Assembly (NCBI RefSeq): GCF_001513975.1
Contig: NZ_KQ947986.1
Span: forward strand, 124,001-188,000
Reading direction: 5' to 3'
Source: Streptomyces curacoi
GTDB taxonomy: Bacteria; Actinomycetota; Actinomycetes; Streptomycetales; Streptomycetaceae
Length of the DNA: 64,000 nt
Part shown: piece by piece, positions 15,236 through 27,731 of the stretch
How the letters are laid out: the number at the start of each line of letters is the position of its first letter
Position numbering within the stretch: the stretch's first letter is position 1
Position numbers and translations under genes: made by a program
The notes under the pieces: model-generated
The model's input: only the letters and a program-made list of their open reading frames with translations
Told to the model about the DNA's origin: nothing
Databases searched by the model: none

Positions 15236-16756
15236 CTACCACTTGCCCGGCTCGTAGTCCTTCAGGAAGACGCCGTACACATCCTCGCCCGCCTCACCGC
15301 GGACGACCGGGTCGTAGACGCGGGCCGCGCCGTCGACCAGGTCGAGGGGGGCGTGGAAGCCGGCCTCGGCGAGGCGCAGCTTGTCGAAGTGGGGGCGCTC
15401 GTCGGTGATCCAGCCGGTGTCGACGGAGGTCATGAGGATGCCGTCGGTCTGGAACATCTCCTGGGCGCTGGTCCGCGTGACCATGTTCATCGCGGCCTTG
15501 GCGGCGTTGGTGTTCGGGTGGCCCGCACCCTTGTAGCCGCGGCCGAACACGCCTTCCATCGCCGAGACGTTCACGACGTACGCCCGTCCGCTCGTCGCCT
15601 TCCGCGCGGCGTCGGCCATGACCGGGCGGAGCTTGCTGATCAGGATGAACGGCGCCGTGTAGTTGCACAGCTGGGTCTCCAGCAGCTCCACCGGGGAGAT
15701 CTGCTCGATGGTCTGCACCCAGGTGTTGGTGTCGACGACGTCGGGGACGAGGCCGCCCGCGTCGATGGCGGTGCCGTCGAGGTGCCGGGCGACGCTGGCG
15801 TTGCCCGCGACCAGGGCGAGGTCGGCGACCTTCTGCGCGTCGAGGCCGCTGGTGCCGACGGGCAGGGCCGCCAGACCGTCGACCGCGCCGGAGTTGAAGG
15901 CGCCGATGACATGGTGGGCGGGGAGCTCGCCGGCGGGCAGCGGGGCGCTCTCGCCCTCGACCAGGGCGGCGTACGCGGAGGGCAGGCGGCGTACGGTCTG
16001 CGTCGCGTTGTTGATCAGGATGTCGAGGGGGCCCGCCTCGGCGACCTGGTCGGCGAGGGCCACGGCCTGGGCCGGGTCGCGCAGGTCGATGCCGACGACC
16101 TCCAGGCGGTGCAGCCAGTCCGCCGAGTCGTCCATGGCCTTGAAGCGGCGGATGGCGTCCTTGGGGAAGCGCGTGGTGATCGTCGTGTGCGCGCCGTCGC
16201 GCAGCAGCCTGAGCGCGATGTACATGCCGATCTTGGCGCGGCCGCCGGTGAGCAGGGCGCGCTTGCCGGTGAGGTCGGCGCGGGCGTCGCGCTTGGCGCG
16301 GTTCAGGCGGGCGCAGTCGGGACAGAGCTGGTGGTAGAAGTAGTCGACTTCCACGTACCGGGTCTTGCAGGTGTAGCAGGAGCGCGGGCGCTGGAGTATC
16401 CCCGCGATCTTGCCCTCCGCCGTGGCCGACGAGGGCAGGAGGCCCTCGGTCTCGTCGTCGATGCGCTGGGCGGAGCCGGTCGCCGTGGCCTCCGTGACCG
16501 CCTTGTCGTGGGCGGTCTTGGCGGCCCGGCGCTCCTGGCGGCGGCGCTGCTTCACGGTGCGGTAGAGGCCCGCGGTGGCCCGGCGCACAGTGATGGCGTC
16601 CGGGTGGTCGATCTCCAGCTTGTCGAGCTCCTCGAGCACGCTGAGGCAGACGGCGAGCCGCTCGGGGTCGATGCCGGGGCCGTACACGACCTCGTCACCG
16701 GGCTTGTGCACGACCTCGTCCGTGGTCGTCGCCGAGCCGTCGTCTGTCACCGTCAT
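15236..16756 (-). CDS. Large SDR protein with N-terminal zinc ribbon
   Basis: 506 residues. Residues 1-160 are charged and helical with a CYTC...CPDC pair (two CxxC motifs about 18 residues apart) that should bind zinc. An SDR fold follows: TGGRAKIGMYIALRL for nucleotide binding, INNATQTVRR after strand 4, and VVNVSAMEG before the active helix. At the position of the catalytic Tyr four residues before Lys there is Thr (HPNTNAAKAAM), so ordinary SDR catalysis is doubtful. The start at 16756 (MTVTDDG) is chosen over the longer frame because upstream sequence is low-complexity. Function unknown; I know it only as a conserved actinobacterial SDR variant. Confidence 0.78.
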   Translation of the reverse strand: MTVTDDGSATTTDEVVHKPGDEVVYGPGIDPERLAVCLSVLEELDKLEIDHPDAITVRRATAGLYRTVKQRRRQERRAAKTAHDKAVTEATATGSAQRIDDETEGLLPSSATAEGKIAGILQRPRSCYTCKTRYVEVDYFYHQLCPDCARLNRAKRDARADLTGKRALLTGGRAKIGMYIALRLLRDGAHTTITTRFPKDAIRRFKAMDDSADWLHRLEVVGIDLRDPAQAVALADQVAEAGPLDILINNATQTVRRLPSAYAALVEGESAPLPAGELPAHHVIGAFNSGAVDGLAALPVGTSGLDAQKVADLALVAGNASVARHLDGTAIDAGGLVPDVVDTNTWVQTIEQISPVELLETQLCNYTAPFILISKLRPVMADAARKATSGRAYVVNVSAMEGVFGRGYKGAGHPNTNAAKAAMNMVTRTSAQEMFQTDGILMTSVDTGWITDERPHFDKLRLAEAGFHAPLDLVDGAARVYDPVVRGEAGEDVYGVFLKDYEPGKW

Positions 16757-16859
16757 CGCCGCTGCCGTTCCCTGATCACCCGCGGCGCTCCGACCGCGCC
16801 CCGCTTTCGAACGGGGAATTCTACGGAGCGCCGGGCCGGTCCGCCAAAATCCGCCGGGG

Positions 16860-18197
16860 TCAAGGACCGCAGGCCGTGATGAGGGTCTCCACCTCCTCGG
16901 ACACGGCCTTGGCGAGCACATCGAGGTCCGGTACGGCCTTGGCGTCGGCGACGAGGCCGTAGTGGACGCGTCCGCGGTAGGTCGAGACGGCGATCGCGAG
17001 GGACTGGCCGCGGGCGAGCGGGGCGAAGGGGTAGACCTCGGTGACGGGGTGGCCGCCGAGCTTCAGGGCGATGCCGGGCAGCGGCACGCTGGTGACCAGG
17101 ATGTCGAACCAGAGCCGGGCGGCCCCGCCGACCAGCGGCCCGCCGAGCCGGTGGCCGAGCGCGGGGACGTGGTCGGCGAGCAGGGCGACGGCGCCCGCGC
17201 CCCGGTTGGGGCCGGCGTCCTTGTTGCGGTCCATGGCGGTGCGGACCGTGGCGAGGCGGCGCAGCGGGTCGGGGTCGTCGACCGGAAGCCGTATCAAGTA
17301 GCCGGAGAGCCGGTTGCCCTGCGGGTGGGCGGTGCGCGGCCGGCGCTTGGAGACGGGGATCAGGGCGCGGGGCGCGACGCCCTCGCTGCCGTCGCCGCGT
17401 TCGTCGAGCCAGCGGCGCAGGGCGCCCGCGACGACCGCGATGAGGACGTCGTTGACGGTGCCGCCGACGGCCTTGCGGATCACGTGCACGTCGTCGATGT
17501 CGACGACGACCCCGGCGGTACGGCGGGTGCCGCTGGGCTCGGCGGACAGCGCGGCCGACGAGCGCGTTGCCAGGGTCGACACGGCGACGGAGGCGCCGAT
17601 GTCCAGGGCCCGGCCCACCTCGGACAGGGTGCCGCGCAGCAGGTCCGGCAGCTTGCGCACATCCGGGAGGCGAGCGGCCCGGGGCTCCTCGGGGCGCGGC
17701 TTGCGGGCGGGCATGTCCATGGGGTCCAGGACGGCGGCGGCGAGGGTCAGCGCCCGCAGCCCGTCGGCGAGGGCGTGGTGGAACTTGAACAGCACCGCGA
17801 ACGACACGCCGTCCTCGCCCGGCAGCACATGCGCCTCCCACGGCGGCCGGCCGCGCTCCAGCGGGCGCTCCATGAGCCGGCCCGCCACCGCCTGGAAGTC
17901 GGCGGTCGGGGCGTGCAGCCGCACATGGTCGAGGGGGTCGAAGTCGGGTGCGGGCTCGCGGGCGGCGCCGCCGAAGGAGAACGGCCGCAGCAGGCCCCGC
18001 GGCTGCCATGCGTCGCGGATGCGCATCCTCAGCCCCGGCACGGCGGCGGCGCGGGCGGCGAGCAGGTCGGCCGCGTGGGCGCCCGCGGTGGGCGAGTGCG
18101 CCGAGAAGACGCCCAGCGCTCCCAGGTGCATGGGGTGTTCGGCGGACTCGATGTTCCAGAACGCCAGGTCGAGAGGTGCGAGCAGGTCAGAAGTCAA
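16860..18197 (-). CDS. Wax ester synthase / diacylglycerol acyltransferase (WS/DGAT)
   Basis: 445 residues. The catalytic motif HHALADG lies near residue 140, matching HHxxxDG. PLDLAFWNIES at the N-terminus, TVNDVLIAVVAGALR in the middle and a final condensation-like domain complete the family layout. It uses acyl-CoA to make triacylglycerol or wax esters, the Streptomyces storage lipid. From memory it corresponds to the S. coelicolor enzyme SCO0958. The start is TTG at 18197 with GAGG before it; a later start would cut conserved sequence. Single gene with its own promoter region upstream. Confidence 0.88.
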   Translation of the reverse strand: MTSDLLAPLDLAFWNIESAEHPMHLGALGVFSAHSPTAGAHAADLLAARAAAVPGLRMRIRDAWQPRGLLRPFSFGGAAREPAPDFDPLDHVRLHAPTADFQAVAGRLMERPLERGRPPWEAHVLPGEDGVSFAVLFKFHHALADGLRALTLAAAVLDPMDMPARKPRPEEPRAARLPDVRKLPDLLRGTLSEVGRALDIGASVAVSTLATRSSAALSAEPSGTRRTAGVVVDIDDVHVIRKAVGGTVNDVLIAVVAGALRRWLDERGDGSEGVAPRALIPVSKRRPRTAHPQGNRLSGYLIRLPVDDPDPLRRLATVRTAMDRNKDAGPNRGAGAVALLADHVPALGHRLGGPLVGGAARLWFDILVTSVPLPGIALKLGGHPVTEVYPFAPLARGQSLAIAVSTYRGRVHYGLVADAKAVPDLDVLAKAVSEEVETLITACGP

Positions 18198-18510
18198 TGG
18201 CTTGCCTCGCGTCGACGACGGGTGGATCAGCAGTCAATCGCCCTTGAGTGATTACGGTCAAGTACGATCAAGCTACGCACAGTTAACAGCAGATTAAGTC
18301 GCGCCCCAAGCGAAAGGGGCGGGACTCATGGTGCATACGAGGTCACTTCAACACGGGTTGCGGCGCCGGGCATCCCGTCCGTGTCACCCGGGAGGCGTCA
18401 CGAATCAGCGCCCTCGGCGCAGGCCACCGGCTCGCGGCCCCAGTGGCGGGTCTGCGCCACACAGGCGCCCTGCAGCTGCTGACTGCCCCGGGCCCGTACC
18501 ACAGCGACCT
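18198..18510. other. Non-coding gap with one hairpin
   Basis: The gap between the WS/DGAT start and the next gene's stop. Its first 100 bases are AT-richer and probably contain the WS/DGAT promoter. A short hairpin (CGCCCC at 18302, GGGGCG at 18316, eight-base loop) lies in the middle. No supported gene. Confidence 0.5.
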
Positions 18511-18948
18511 CTACGCCATCCAGCAGTACAGGCGGTGATCCGGCCCGTCGGCGCCGCGCACCAGTTCGGCCAGATCGCTGAGGATGCCGGTCGCGATCCT
18601 GGGGTCGAACGACTCTCCGTCGGCCGCGCGCTGCCGAACCCACCGCCGGCTCACTTCGAGGAGCCGGGTCCGGTCGGCGGCGGCGAGCGCGGCCTGCAGG
18701 GCTCGGGAGGCGGCGAAGACCACGGGGCCTTCCCCGCCGTCGGGGCCGGCGACGGATTCGGGTTCATCGGCGGCGACGAGTTCGTCGAAGCCGCGGCCGG
18801 TGAAGAGGCCGTCCCACTCGAGCAGCGCTTCCTCGGCGTCGAAGTTGCCGCACGCCGACGACTCGAAGGCCCGGTCGGGACCGCCGTCCACGACCGCGGC
18901 CGCGGCTTCGTGGCTCGGCGCCACGAAGAACCTGATGATGATGCTCAC
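18511..18948 (-). CDS. Conserved hypothetical protein, 145 aa
   Basis: An acidic, alpha/beta protein starting SIIIRFFVAPSHEAAAAVV and ending PDHRLYCWMA, with no signal or membrane segment. I do not recognise a characterised family; it resembles short DUF proteins common in Streptomyces. The GTG at 18948 is selected because conserved-looking sequence starts there; the ribosome site is weak. It lies 82 bases downstream of glgC on the same strand but no functional link is evident. Confidence 0.7.
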   Translation of the reverse strand: MSIIIRFFVAPSHEAAAAVVDGGPDRAFESSACGNFDAEEALLEWDGLFTGRGFDELVAADEPESVAGPDGGEGPVVFAASRALQAALAAADRTRLLEVSRRWVRQRAADGESFDPRIATGILSDLAELVRGADGPDHRLYCWMA

Positions 18949-19030
18949 CGAGGCATGGTGCCCGCCCGGCCGCCCCCGGTCCATCCGCCGTCGATCCGCG
19001 GACCGCGGACCGCGGACCGCGAGCTGCCGG

Positions 19031-20251
19031 CTAGGAGACCTGCTGGCCCTTGCCCAGCGCGATGACCCCGCCCTTGGAGACGGTGTACAGATCGGCGTCC
19101 CGCTCCGGGTTGACGCCGATCGTCGCGCCCGGGGGCACCTCGACGTTCTTGTCGAGCACGGCACCGCGCACCACCGCACCCCGCCCTATGCGCACGTTGT
19201 CGTGCAGCACCGCCCCCTGCACCACGGCGCCCGGGTCGACCACCACCCCGGGTGAGAGCACCGACCGCGTGACCTGCCCCCGGATCAGGCAGCCGGCGCT
19301 GATGATGGACTCGCCGGCCATACCGCCCGCGTTGAAGCGGGCCGGGGAGAGCTGGCCCGAGTGGGTGTAGATGGGCCAGCTGCGGTTGTAGAGGTTGAAG
19401 GCGGGGCGCTCGGCGATCAGGTCCATGTGGGCGTCGTAGTACGCGTCCAGGGTGCCGACGTCCCGCCAGTAGCCACGGTCGCGGTTGGTCTCGCCGGGGA
19501 CATGGTTGGCGCTGAAGTCGTACAGCTGGGCCTCGCCCCGGTCGGTGAGCTGGGGCAGGATCGAACCGCCCATGTCGTGCACGGAGTTCTCGTCCTCGGC
19601 GTCCCGCTGGAGCGCCTCGATCAGGGCCTTGGTGGTGAAGATGTAGTTGCCCATCGAGGCGAAGACCATCTCCGGGTCGTCGGGCAGCCCGGGCGGGTCG
19701 GTGGGCTTCTCCAGGAAGCGCTCCACGGTCAGGCCGTCCGAGCCCGGACTGATGACACCGAAGGAGGAGGACTCGATGCGCGGGACGCGGATGCCCGCCA
19801 CCGTGACGCCCGCGCCGCTCTCGATGTGCTGGGCGAGCATCTGGCGCGGGTCCATGCGGTACACGTGGTCGGCGCCGAACACCGCGACGTACTCGGGGCG
19901 GTCGTCGTAGATGAGGTTCAGGGACTGCAGGATCGCGTCCGCGCTGCCCAGGTACCAGCGCGGACCGAGGCGCTGCTGGGCCGGGACCGGGGTGACGTAG
20001 TTGCCGAGCAGGCTGGACATGCGCCAGGTGGTGGTGATGTGCCGGTCCAGCGAGTGCGACTTGTACTGCGTGAGGACGCAGATGCGCAGGATGTCGGCGT
20101 TGACGAGGTTGGAGAGGACGAAGTCGACCAGGCGATACGTTCCGCCGAAGGTGACCGCGGGTTTCGCGCGGTCCGCGGTGAGCGGCATCAGGCGTTTGCC
20201 TTCTCCGCCCGCCAGTACGATTCCGAGCACCGAAGGTCCGCCACGACGCAT
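19031..20251 (-). CDS. glgC: Glucose-1-phosphate adenylyltransferase
   Basis: 406 residues. [20 protein letters not shown] is the nucleotide-binding signature; [10 protein letters not shown] and FLEKPTDPP are substrate-binding motifs; the C-terminal third has left-handed beta-helix repeats ([19 protein letters not shown]). It makes ADP-glucose, the donor for glycogen and for maltose-1-phosphate. The ATG at 20251 follows GAGGGGA and is preferred to the upstream in-frame ATG. It lies 51 bases downstream of the glgM-type gene on the same strand, consistent with shared control. Confidence 0.95.
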   Translation of the reverse strand: MRRGGPSVLGIVLAGGEGKRLMPLTADRAKPAVTFGGTYRLVDFVLSNLVNADILRICVLTQYKSHSLDRHITTTWRMSSLLGNYVTPVPAQQRLGPRWYLGSADAILQSLNLIYDDRPEYVAVFGADHVYRMDPRQMLAQHIESGAGVTVAGIRVPRIESSSFGVISPGSDGLTVERFLEKPTDPPGLPDDPEMVFASMGNYIFTTKALIEALQRDAEDENSVHDMGGSILPQLTDRGEAQLYDFSANHVPGETNRDRGYWRDVGTLDAYYDAHMDLIAERPAFNLYNRSWPIYTHSGQLSPARFNAGGMAGESIISAGCLIRGQVTRSVLSPGVVVDPGAVVQGAVLHDNVRIGRGAVVRGAVLDKNVEVPPGATIGVNPERDADLYTVSKGGVIALGKGQQVS

Positions 20252-20302
20252 GGCCGCTCCCCTCACCCTGGTTGATCCCAGCCTGCCCCTGAGTAGCGCG
20301 CG

Positions 20303-21463
20303 CTAAGCCTGTTTGAGGATCTCCCCGTAGAGCCCGGCCGTCCGGCGCGCGACGGCGTCCCAGCCGAACTCCCCCACCGCGCGCTCCCGCCCGGCCTCAC
20401 CCATCCGCCGTGCGGTCTCCGGGTCGCCGATGACCGAGTCCAGCGCCCGCGCGAGTCCCGCCTCGAAGGCCTCGACGTCGTCGTCCAGCGGCACGAGCAG
20501 GCCCGTCCTGCCGTCGTCGACGACCTCGGGGATGCCGCCGACCCGCGAGGCGACCACCGGAGTACCGCAGGCCATCGCCTCCAGGTTGACGATGCCGAGG
20601 GGTTCGTACACCGAAGGGCAGACGAACACGGCGGCGTGCGTGAGGAGTTGGATCACCTCCGGGCGCGGCAGCATCTGCGGGATCCAGTGCACGCCTTCGC
20701 GGACGCGGCTCAGCTGCTGGTAGAGGTCGCGGAACTCCTGATCGATCTCGGGGGTGTCGGGAGCGCCCGCGCACAGGACGACCTGCGCGGCCGGGTCGAT
20801 GTCCCGCACGGCGCGCAGCAGATGGGGGACGCCCTTCTGCCGGGTGATGCGGCCGACGAACAGCACGTACGGGCGGTCGGGATCGAGGCCGAACCGGCGC
20901 AGGACGTCGGTGCCGTGGTCGGGCCGGTAGAGGGTGGTGTCGATGCCGTTGTGCACGACGTGGACGCGGTCCGGGTCGAGCGCCGGATAGCAGCCGAGGA
21001 TGTCCTCGCGCATGGCCCCGGAGACGGCGATCACCGCGTCGGCGGCCTCGACCGCGGTGCGCTCCGCCCAGCTGGACAGGGCGTATCCGCCGCCGAGTTG
21101 CTCGGCCTTCCAGGGGCGCAGGGGCTCCAGGGAGTGGGCGGTCATCACATGCGGGATGCCGTACAGGAGCTTGCCGAGGTGGCCTGCGAGGTTGGCGTAC
21201 CAGGTGTGGGAGTGGACGAGTTCGCGGCCTTGGAGGCCTGCCGCCATGGCGAGGTCCACGGAGAAGGTGCGCAGCGCGTCGTTGGCGGTGTCGAGCGCGG
21301 ACCAGGAGCGGTGGCGCAGCACGCCCACCGCGCGGCCCTCGCCCCAGCAGTGCACCTCCAGGTCGACGAGCTCCCTCAACTCCCGGGCGAGGAACTCGAC
21401 ATGGACACCCGCGCCGCCGTACACGTCCGGCGGGTACTCCCGGGTCAGCAGTCCCACTCGCAC
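20303..21463 (-). CDS. glgM: ADP-glucose-dependent glucan/maltose-1-phosphate synthase (GlgA/GlgM type)
   Basis: 386 residues, a GT4 glycosyltransferase: LTREYPPDVYGGAGVHVEFL at the start, GRITRQKGVPHLL for donor binding and the EX7E region near PSVYEPLGIVNLEAMACG. Length and sequence match actinobacterial GlgA, shown in mycobacteria to make maltose-1-phosphate and renamed GlgM. The GTG at 21463 has GGGGG at good spacing; the in-frame ATG at 21502 is possible but adds residues not typical of the family. With glgC it forms an alpha-glucan module. Confidence 0.88.
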   Translation of the reverse strand: MRVGLLTREYPPDVYGGAGVHVEFLARELRELVDLEVHCWGEGRAVGVLRHRSWSALDTANDALRTFSVDLAMAAGLQGRELVHSHTWYANLAGHLGKLLYGIPHVMTAHSLEPLRPWKAEQLGGGYALSSWAERTAVEAADAVIAVSGAMREDILGCYPALDPDRVHVVHNGIDTTLYRPDHGTDVLRRFGLDPDRPYVLFVGRITRQKGVPHLLRAVRDIDPAAQVVLCAGAPDTPEIDQEFRDLYQQLSRVREGVHWIPQMLPRPEVIQLLTHAAVFVCPSVYEPLGIVNLEAMACGTPVVASRVGGIPEVVDDGRTGLLVPLDDDVEAFEAGLARALDSVIGDPETARRMGEAGRERAVGEFGWDAVARRTAGLYGEILKQA

Positions 21464-21504
21464 CCGGAACCCCCTGTTCTCAGCGGCTGGTTGCCCTTTC
21501 ATGG

Positions 21505-22242
21505 TCACCCAGATGTGGCGCGTGGGGAAGAGCGCGGGGGTCGTGTGAAGCAACAGTCACCGCACACGCCACCGCCGGGCACACGGTAGTAGAGGCAGCA
21601 GCTGCGGCGCCGGAACGCGGTTGCGGTGAGGGTGCCGGTGCCGGCGAGGAGGGGGTGGCTGAGAAGTCCGGCGGTCAGGGAGCGGGCGCGGGCCGCGAGG
21701 TCGGTACGGCCGTTCGCGCGCGCCCACCCGTCCAGTTGGCGGGCCGCGCCCGCGAGGGCGGAACCCGCGTTGCCCCACAGCAGGCCCGCCGCGACGTGGT
21801 AGCGGGCGCGCAGGGCGGCGGTCAGCGGTTCGAGGTGGGCACGCAGGACGACGTCCGCGACGGTCGCCGGGTCCGCGGGCAGGGGGCGCACCTCGGCGAG
21901 CCACAGGTCGTCGGGGGCGCTGCCGTCGGGGTCCCACTGCAGCAGCCGCGGGTCGAGGTCGGGGACGCGGCCGTACAGGGCGGCGCAGCCGAGCGTCACC
22001 GACCACAGCCGGGCCGCGAGCCCCTGCTGGGCCACCGAGGCGGCGATCCGCGCCTCGGGAGCGCGCAGAGCGTGCGCGACCTTCTGGACGCGGCGCGTCA
22101 GGGGGTCCCCGTAGGCGTCCGGCGAGGGTTGCCCGTACGTCCGCGCCAGGGTCGCAAGTGGCCGAGGTGCCGCCCCTGGTGTGCGCAGGACGAAGAAGCC
22201 TCCGAGGGGCCGGAGCGCGGCGAGGTCGGGGTCGAGGTCCAC
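21505..22242 (-). CDS. FhuF-like (2Fe-2S) protein
   Basis: About 245 residues. The C-terminus CCLYYRVPGGGVCGDCCF gives the Cys-Cys-x10-Cys-x2-Cys cluster typical of FhuF-type 2Fe-2S ferric-siderophore reductases. The body is helical and Ala-rich. It could reduce iron taken up with siderophores, but no siderophore gene lies nearby. The start is uncertain: GTG at 22242 begins the family-like segment DLDPDLAALRPLGGFF, while a TTG at 22260 is also open. It lies 41 bases upstream of the glgM start on the same strand. Confidence 0.75.
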   Translation of the reverse strand: MDLDPDLAALRPLGGFFVLRTPGAAPRPLATLARTYGQPSPDAYGDPLTRRVQKVAHALRAPEARIAASVAQQGLAARLWSVTLGCAALYGRVPDLDPRLLQWDPDGSAPDDLWLAEVRPLPADPATVADVVLRAHLEPLTAALRARYHVAAGLLWGNAGSALAGAARQLDGWARANGRTDLAARARSLTAGLLSHPLLAGTGTLTATAFRRRSCCLYYRVPGGGVCGDCCFTRPPRSSPRATSG

Positions 22243-22470
22243 GAAGAGCAGTAGTACCAAGTCCCCTCGGGGTTCTCACCTGGGGGTCTCCACCCGGGGT
22301 CACCCGCCCTGGGGATGAGACCGCCGTCGTCGTACTCCATCGGCAGTACGACACAGTACGTGCTGTGGGACGACGACGGGAAGAGCCTTTCGCGGCATCG
22401 TGTTGATTATGAAAGCCGACCGCTCGCCGCACCGGGGCCACCGTCCCCGCCTCACGCAGAGGAGCAGCTC

Positions 22471-25134
<2,664 letters not shown>

Positions 25135-26574
25135 ATGAGCACTTCGGCGCAGATCGGCGTCACGGGTCTCGCGGTCATGGGCCGCAACCTCGCCCGCAAT
25201 TTCGCCCGCAACGGCTACACGGTCGCGGTGCACAACCGGACGCCGGCGCGTACGCGCGCGCTGGTGGAGGAGTTCGGGAACGAGGGCGATTTCATCGCGG
25301 CCGAGACCGCCAAGGAGTTCGTGGCGGCGCTGGAGCGGCCGCGGCGGCTGGTCATCATGGTGAAGGCCGGTGAGCCGACCGACGCGGTGATCCAGGAGTT
25401 CGCGCCGCTGCTGGAGCCCGGCGACATGATCATCGACGGCGGAAACGCGCACTTCGCCGACACCCGGCGCCGGGAGCGGGAACTGCGCGAGCAGGGCATC
25501 CACTTCGTCGGCATGGGCGTCTCCGGCGGTGAGGAGGGCGCGCTGAACGGGCCCAGCATCATGCCGGGCGGCCCGAAGGAGTCGTACGACTCGCTGGGCC
25601 CGATGCTGGAGAAGGTCTCGGCGAAGGCGGCGGACGGTGCGCCCTGTGTGACGCACGTCGGTCCGGACGGTGCCGGGCATTTCGTGAAGATGGTGCACAA
25701 CGGCATCGAGTACGCCGACATGCAGCTCATCGGCGAGGCCTACCAGCTGCTGCGCGATGTCGCCGGATACGAGCCGGCGCAGATCGCGGAGATCTTCCGG
25801 ACCTGGAACACGGGCCGTCTCGACTCCTACCTGATCGAGATCACGGCCGAGGTGCTGTCGCACGTGGACGCGGCGACCGGCAGGCCGTTCGTGGACGTGG
25901 TGGTCGACCAGGCGGAGCAGAAGGGCACCGGCCGGTGGACCGTGCAGATCGCGCTGGACCTGGGCGTGCCGGTGTCCGGCATCGCGGAGGCGGTCTTCGC
26001 CCGCTCGCTGTCCGGGCACGCGGCGCTGCGGGACGCTTCGCGGGGGCTGGCGGGGCCGAAGGCGTCGCCGCTGAGCGAGTCGGAGGCCGCGGCGTTCGCC
26101 GACCGGGTCGAGCAGGCGTTGTACGCCTCGAAGATCGTGTCGTACACGCAGGGCTTCCACGAGATCGACGCGGCGCGCGCGGAGTACGACTGGGACATCG
26201 ACCTGGGCGAGGTCGCCTCGATCTGGCGTGGCGGCTGCATCATCCGGGCGGCCTTCCTGGACCGCATCCGGGCCGCGTACGACGCGCGGGCCGATCTGCC
26301 GAGTCTGCTGGCGGACGAGACGTTCGTGCAGGAGATCGCCGAGGCGCAGGACGACTGGCGTGAGGTCCTGATCGCCGCGACCCGGCAGGGGGTGCCGACG
26401 CCCGGCTTCGCGGCGGCCCTCGCGTACTACGACGCGCTGCGCGCCGAGCGGTTGCCTGCGGCGCTCACGCAGGGGCAGCGGGACTTCTTCGGGGCGCACA
26501 CGTATCGGCGGACCGACCGGGAGGGGTCGTTCCACACGCTGTGGGGTGGGGATCGGTCGGAGGTGTCCGCCTAG
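25135..26574 (+). CDS. gnd: 6-phosphogluconate dehydrogenase (NADP-dependent, decarboxylating)
   Basis: 479 residues, full length for the long form. GVTGLAVMGRNLARN and HNRTPART form the NADP-binding Rossmann part, where Arg favours NADP. GVSGGEEGALNGPSIMPGG binds substrate, GAGHFVKMVHNGIEY holds the catalytic Lys, and the C-terminal helical domain ends with YRRTDREGSFHTLW. It converts 6-phosphogluconate to ribulose-5-phosphate, making NADPH in the pentose phosphate pathway. Single gene. Confidence 0.96.
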   Translation: MSTSAQIGVTGLAVMGRNLARNFARNGYTVAVHNRTPARTRALVEEFGNEGDFIAAETAKEFVAALERPRRLVIMVKAGEPTDAVIQEFAPLLEPGDMIIDGGNAHFADTRRRERELREQGIHFVGMGVSGGEEGALNGPSIMPGGPKESYDSLGPMLEKVSAKAADGAPCVTHVGPDGAGHFVKMVHNGIEYADMQLIGEAYQLLRDVAGYEPAQIAEIFRTWNTGRLDSYLIEITAEVLSHVDAATGRPFVDVVVDQAEQKGTGRWTVQIALDLGVPVSGIAEAVFARSLSGHAALRDASRGLAGPKASPLSESEAAAFADRVEQALYASKIVSYTQGFHEIDAARAEYDWDIDLGEVASIWRGGCIIRAAFLDRIRAAYDARADLPSLLADETFVQEIAEAQDDWREVLIAATRQGVPTPGFAAALAYYDALRAERLPAALTQGQRDFFGAHTYRRTDREGSFHTLWGGDRSEVSA

Positions 26575-26707
26575 TAGCTCGGCGGGTTCGGTCACGTCGC
26601 GGGTGCGGGGACGGGTGCGCGGGAGCTTGTCGCGCGGTTCCCCGCGCCCCTGAGGGCGGTGCGGTGGGCGGCGATTTCATGCCGCCCACCGCTTTCCGTT
26701 CTCCGGC

Positions 26708-26968
26708 TCAGGTGAGGGGCGGGCCCGGCTCCGGGTTCGGTACCGGCTCCGGCCCCGGTGGGATCGGGGACGGGGAGGGCTCAGGAGGGCCCGGCGGGGC
26801 CGGGGGTGAGGGCGGGGACGGTGCGGGGGGTGGCGGCGGGCCCGGCGTGGGGGGCGGCTCGGGAGCCGGTGATGGCTCCGGAGGCGGGACCGGGTGCGGC
26901 TCCGGGTGCTGTGGGTCCGGGCCAGGTGTGGGTCCCAGAGGTACGGGGTCCGGGTACGGGTTCGTCAT
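26708..26968 (-). CDS. Proline-rich small protein
   Basis: 86 residues, more than half Pro with Glu, Gly and Ser. It starts TNPYPDPVPLGPTPGPDP and ends PGPPLT. The ATG at 26968 is preceded by GGAGGACG at proper distance, so it is probably translated despite its low complexity. No signal peptide or membrane segment. Function unknown; Pro-rich tails of this kind usually form extended linkers or binding surfaces. Confidence 0.6.
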   Translation of the reverse strand: MTNPYPDPVPLGPTPGPDPQHPEPHPVPPPEPSPAPEPPPTPGPPPPPAPSPPSPPAPPGPPEPSPSPIPPGPEPVPNPEPGPPLT

Positions 26969-27040
26969 GGCGTCCTCCAGCCAATCGGTGCACGTCGGCT
27001 CTGGACTACTCCCACGCGTACCCGACCGGGGCGCCACCAG

Positions 27041-27715
27041 TCACTCACCCGCGTCAATACGGAGGCCCAGGTGGGCCTGTCGCGGGTGCACCGCGTCCGC
27101 TCCGGCCGCCAGACCCGGGCGCGGGCTGGACAGTACGGGCACCGGCGTCGTCGTCAGCTGCTGGGCCGGGGCGATGGAGACCTGGGCGAGCACGACCGCG
27201 TCGGCGTCCCTGACCCCGTCCGCGGCGGACGCCACCAGCCGGGCGCACCCCTCGATGTCCCCCGCGTCGAAGCGCTCCCACGCGCCCTCCACGAGGCGGG
27301 TCCGCACCTCGACGGGGCGCCCCGCGCGGCGGGCCTCCTCCTCGATCAAGGCCACCGTCGGCCCGAACGTGCTCTCCACGGTGGCGAGGACGACGACACG
27401 GGAACCCTCGGCCACCGCCGCGGCTGCCATCGGCCGGTCGACGCGCAGCACCGGCACCCCCGCCTCGGCGCCGGCCCCCTCCGCCACGCCGCCGATCGTC
27501 GAGCAGGTGCACAACACCGCCCGCGCGCCTTCGCCGACGGCCTTGCGCAGCGCGGCCCGGACGTCGTCCGCCACTGCTTCGGGGCTCTCCCGGCGGGCCC
27601 GGGCCAGCAGTTCCTCGTCGACGAAGTGCCGTAGCTCCAGGCCTTGGTGGTCCTCGTCGCGCAGGGCGTCGAAGACCGGCACGTGCAGGGGCGAGGTGTG
27701 CAGGAGGGCGAGCAT
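27041..27715 (-). CDS. Asp/Glu racemase-family protein
   Basis: 224 residues. The sequence around LCTCSTIGGVAEGA has the first catalytic-type Cys of the Asp/Glu/hydantoin racemase superfamily; VVVLATVESTFGPTVALIEE matches the middle of the fold. A second catalytic Cys is not clear in the expected place (ADAVVLAQVSIA has none), so it may lack racemase activity. It faces the same way as the GNAT and panD genes upstream, with an 18-bp tandem repeat just before its start. Confidence 0.72.
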   Translation of the reverse strand: MLALLHTSPLHVPVFDALRDEDHQGLELRHFVDEELLARARRESPEAVADDVRAALRKAVGEGARAVLCTCSTIGGVAEGAGAEAGVPVLRVDRPMAAAAVAEGSRVVVLATVESTFGPTVALIEEEARRAGRPVEVRTRLVEGAWERFDAGDIEGCARLVASAADGVRDADAVVLAQVSIAPAQQLTTTPVPVLSSPRPGLAAGADAVHPRQAHLGLRIDAGE

Positions 27716-27731
27716 GGGCGGCGGACGCCTT

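Noticed and set aside
18328..19065. Forward frame opposite the 145-aa hypothetical gene
   Set aside because: Composition is antisense-like, and the minus-strand frame has better protein character.
27041..27715. Calling the racemase-like gene a confirmed aspartate or glutamate racemase
   Set aside because: Only one of the two expected catalytic cysteines is clear.
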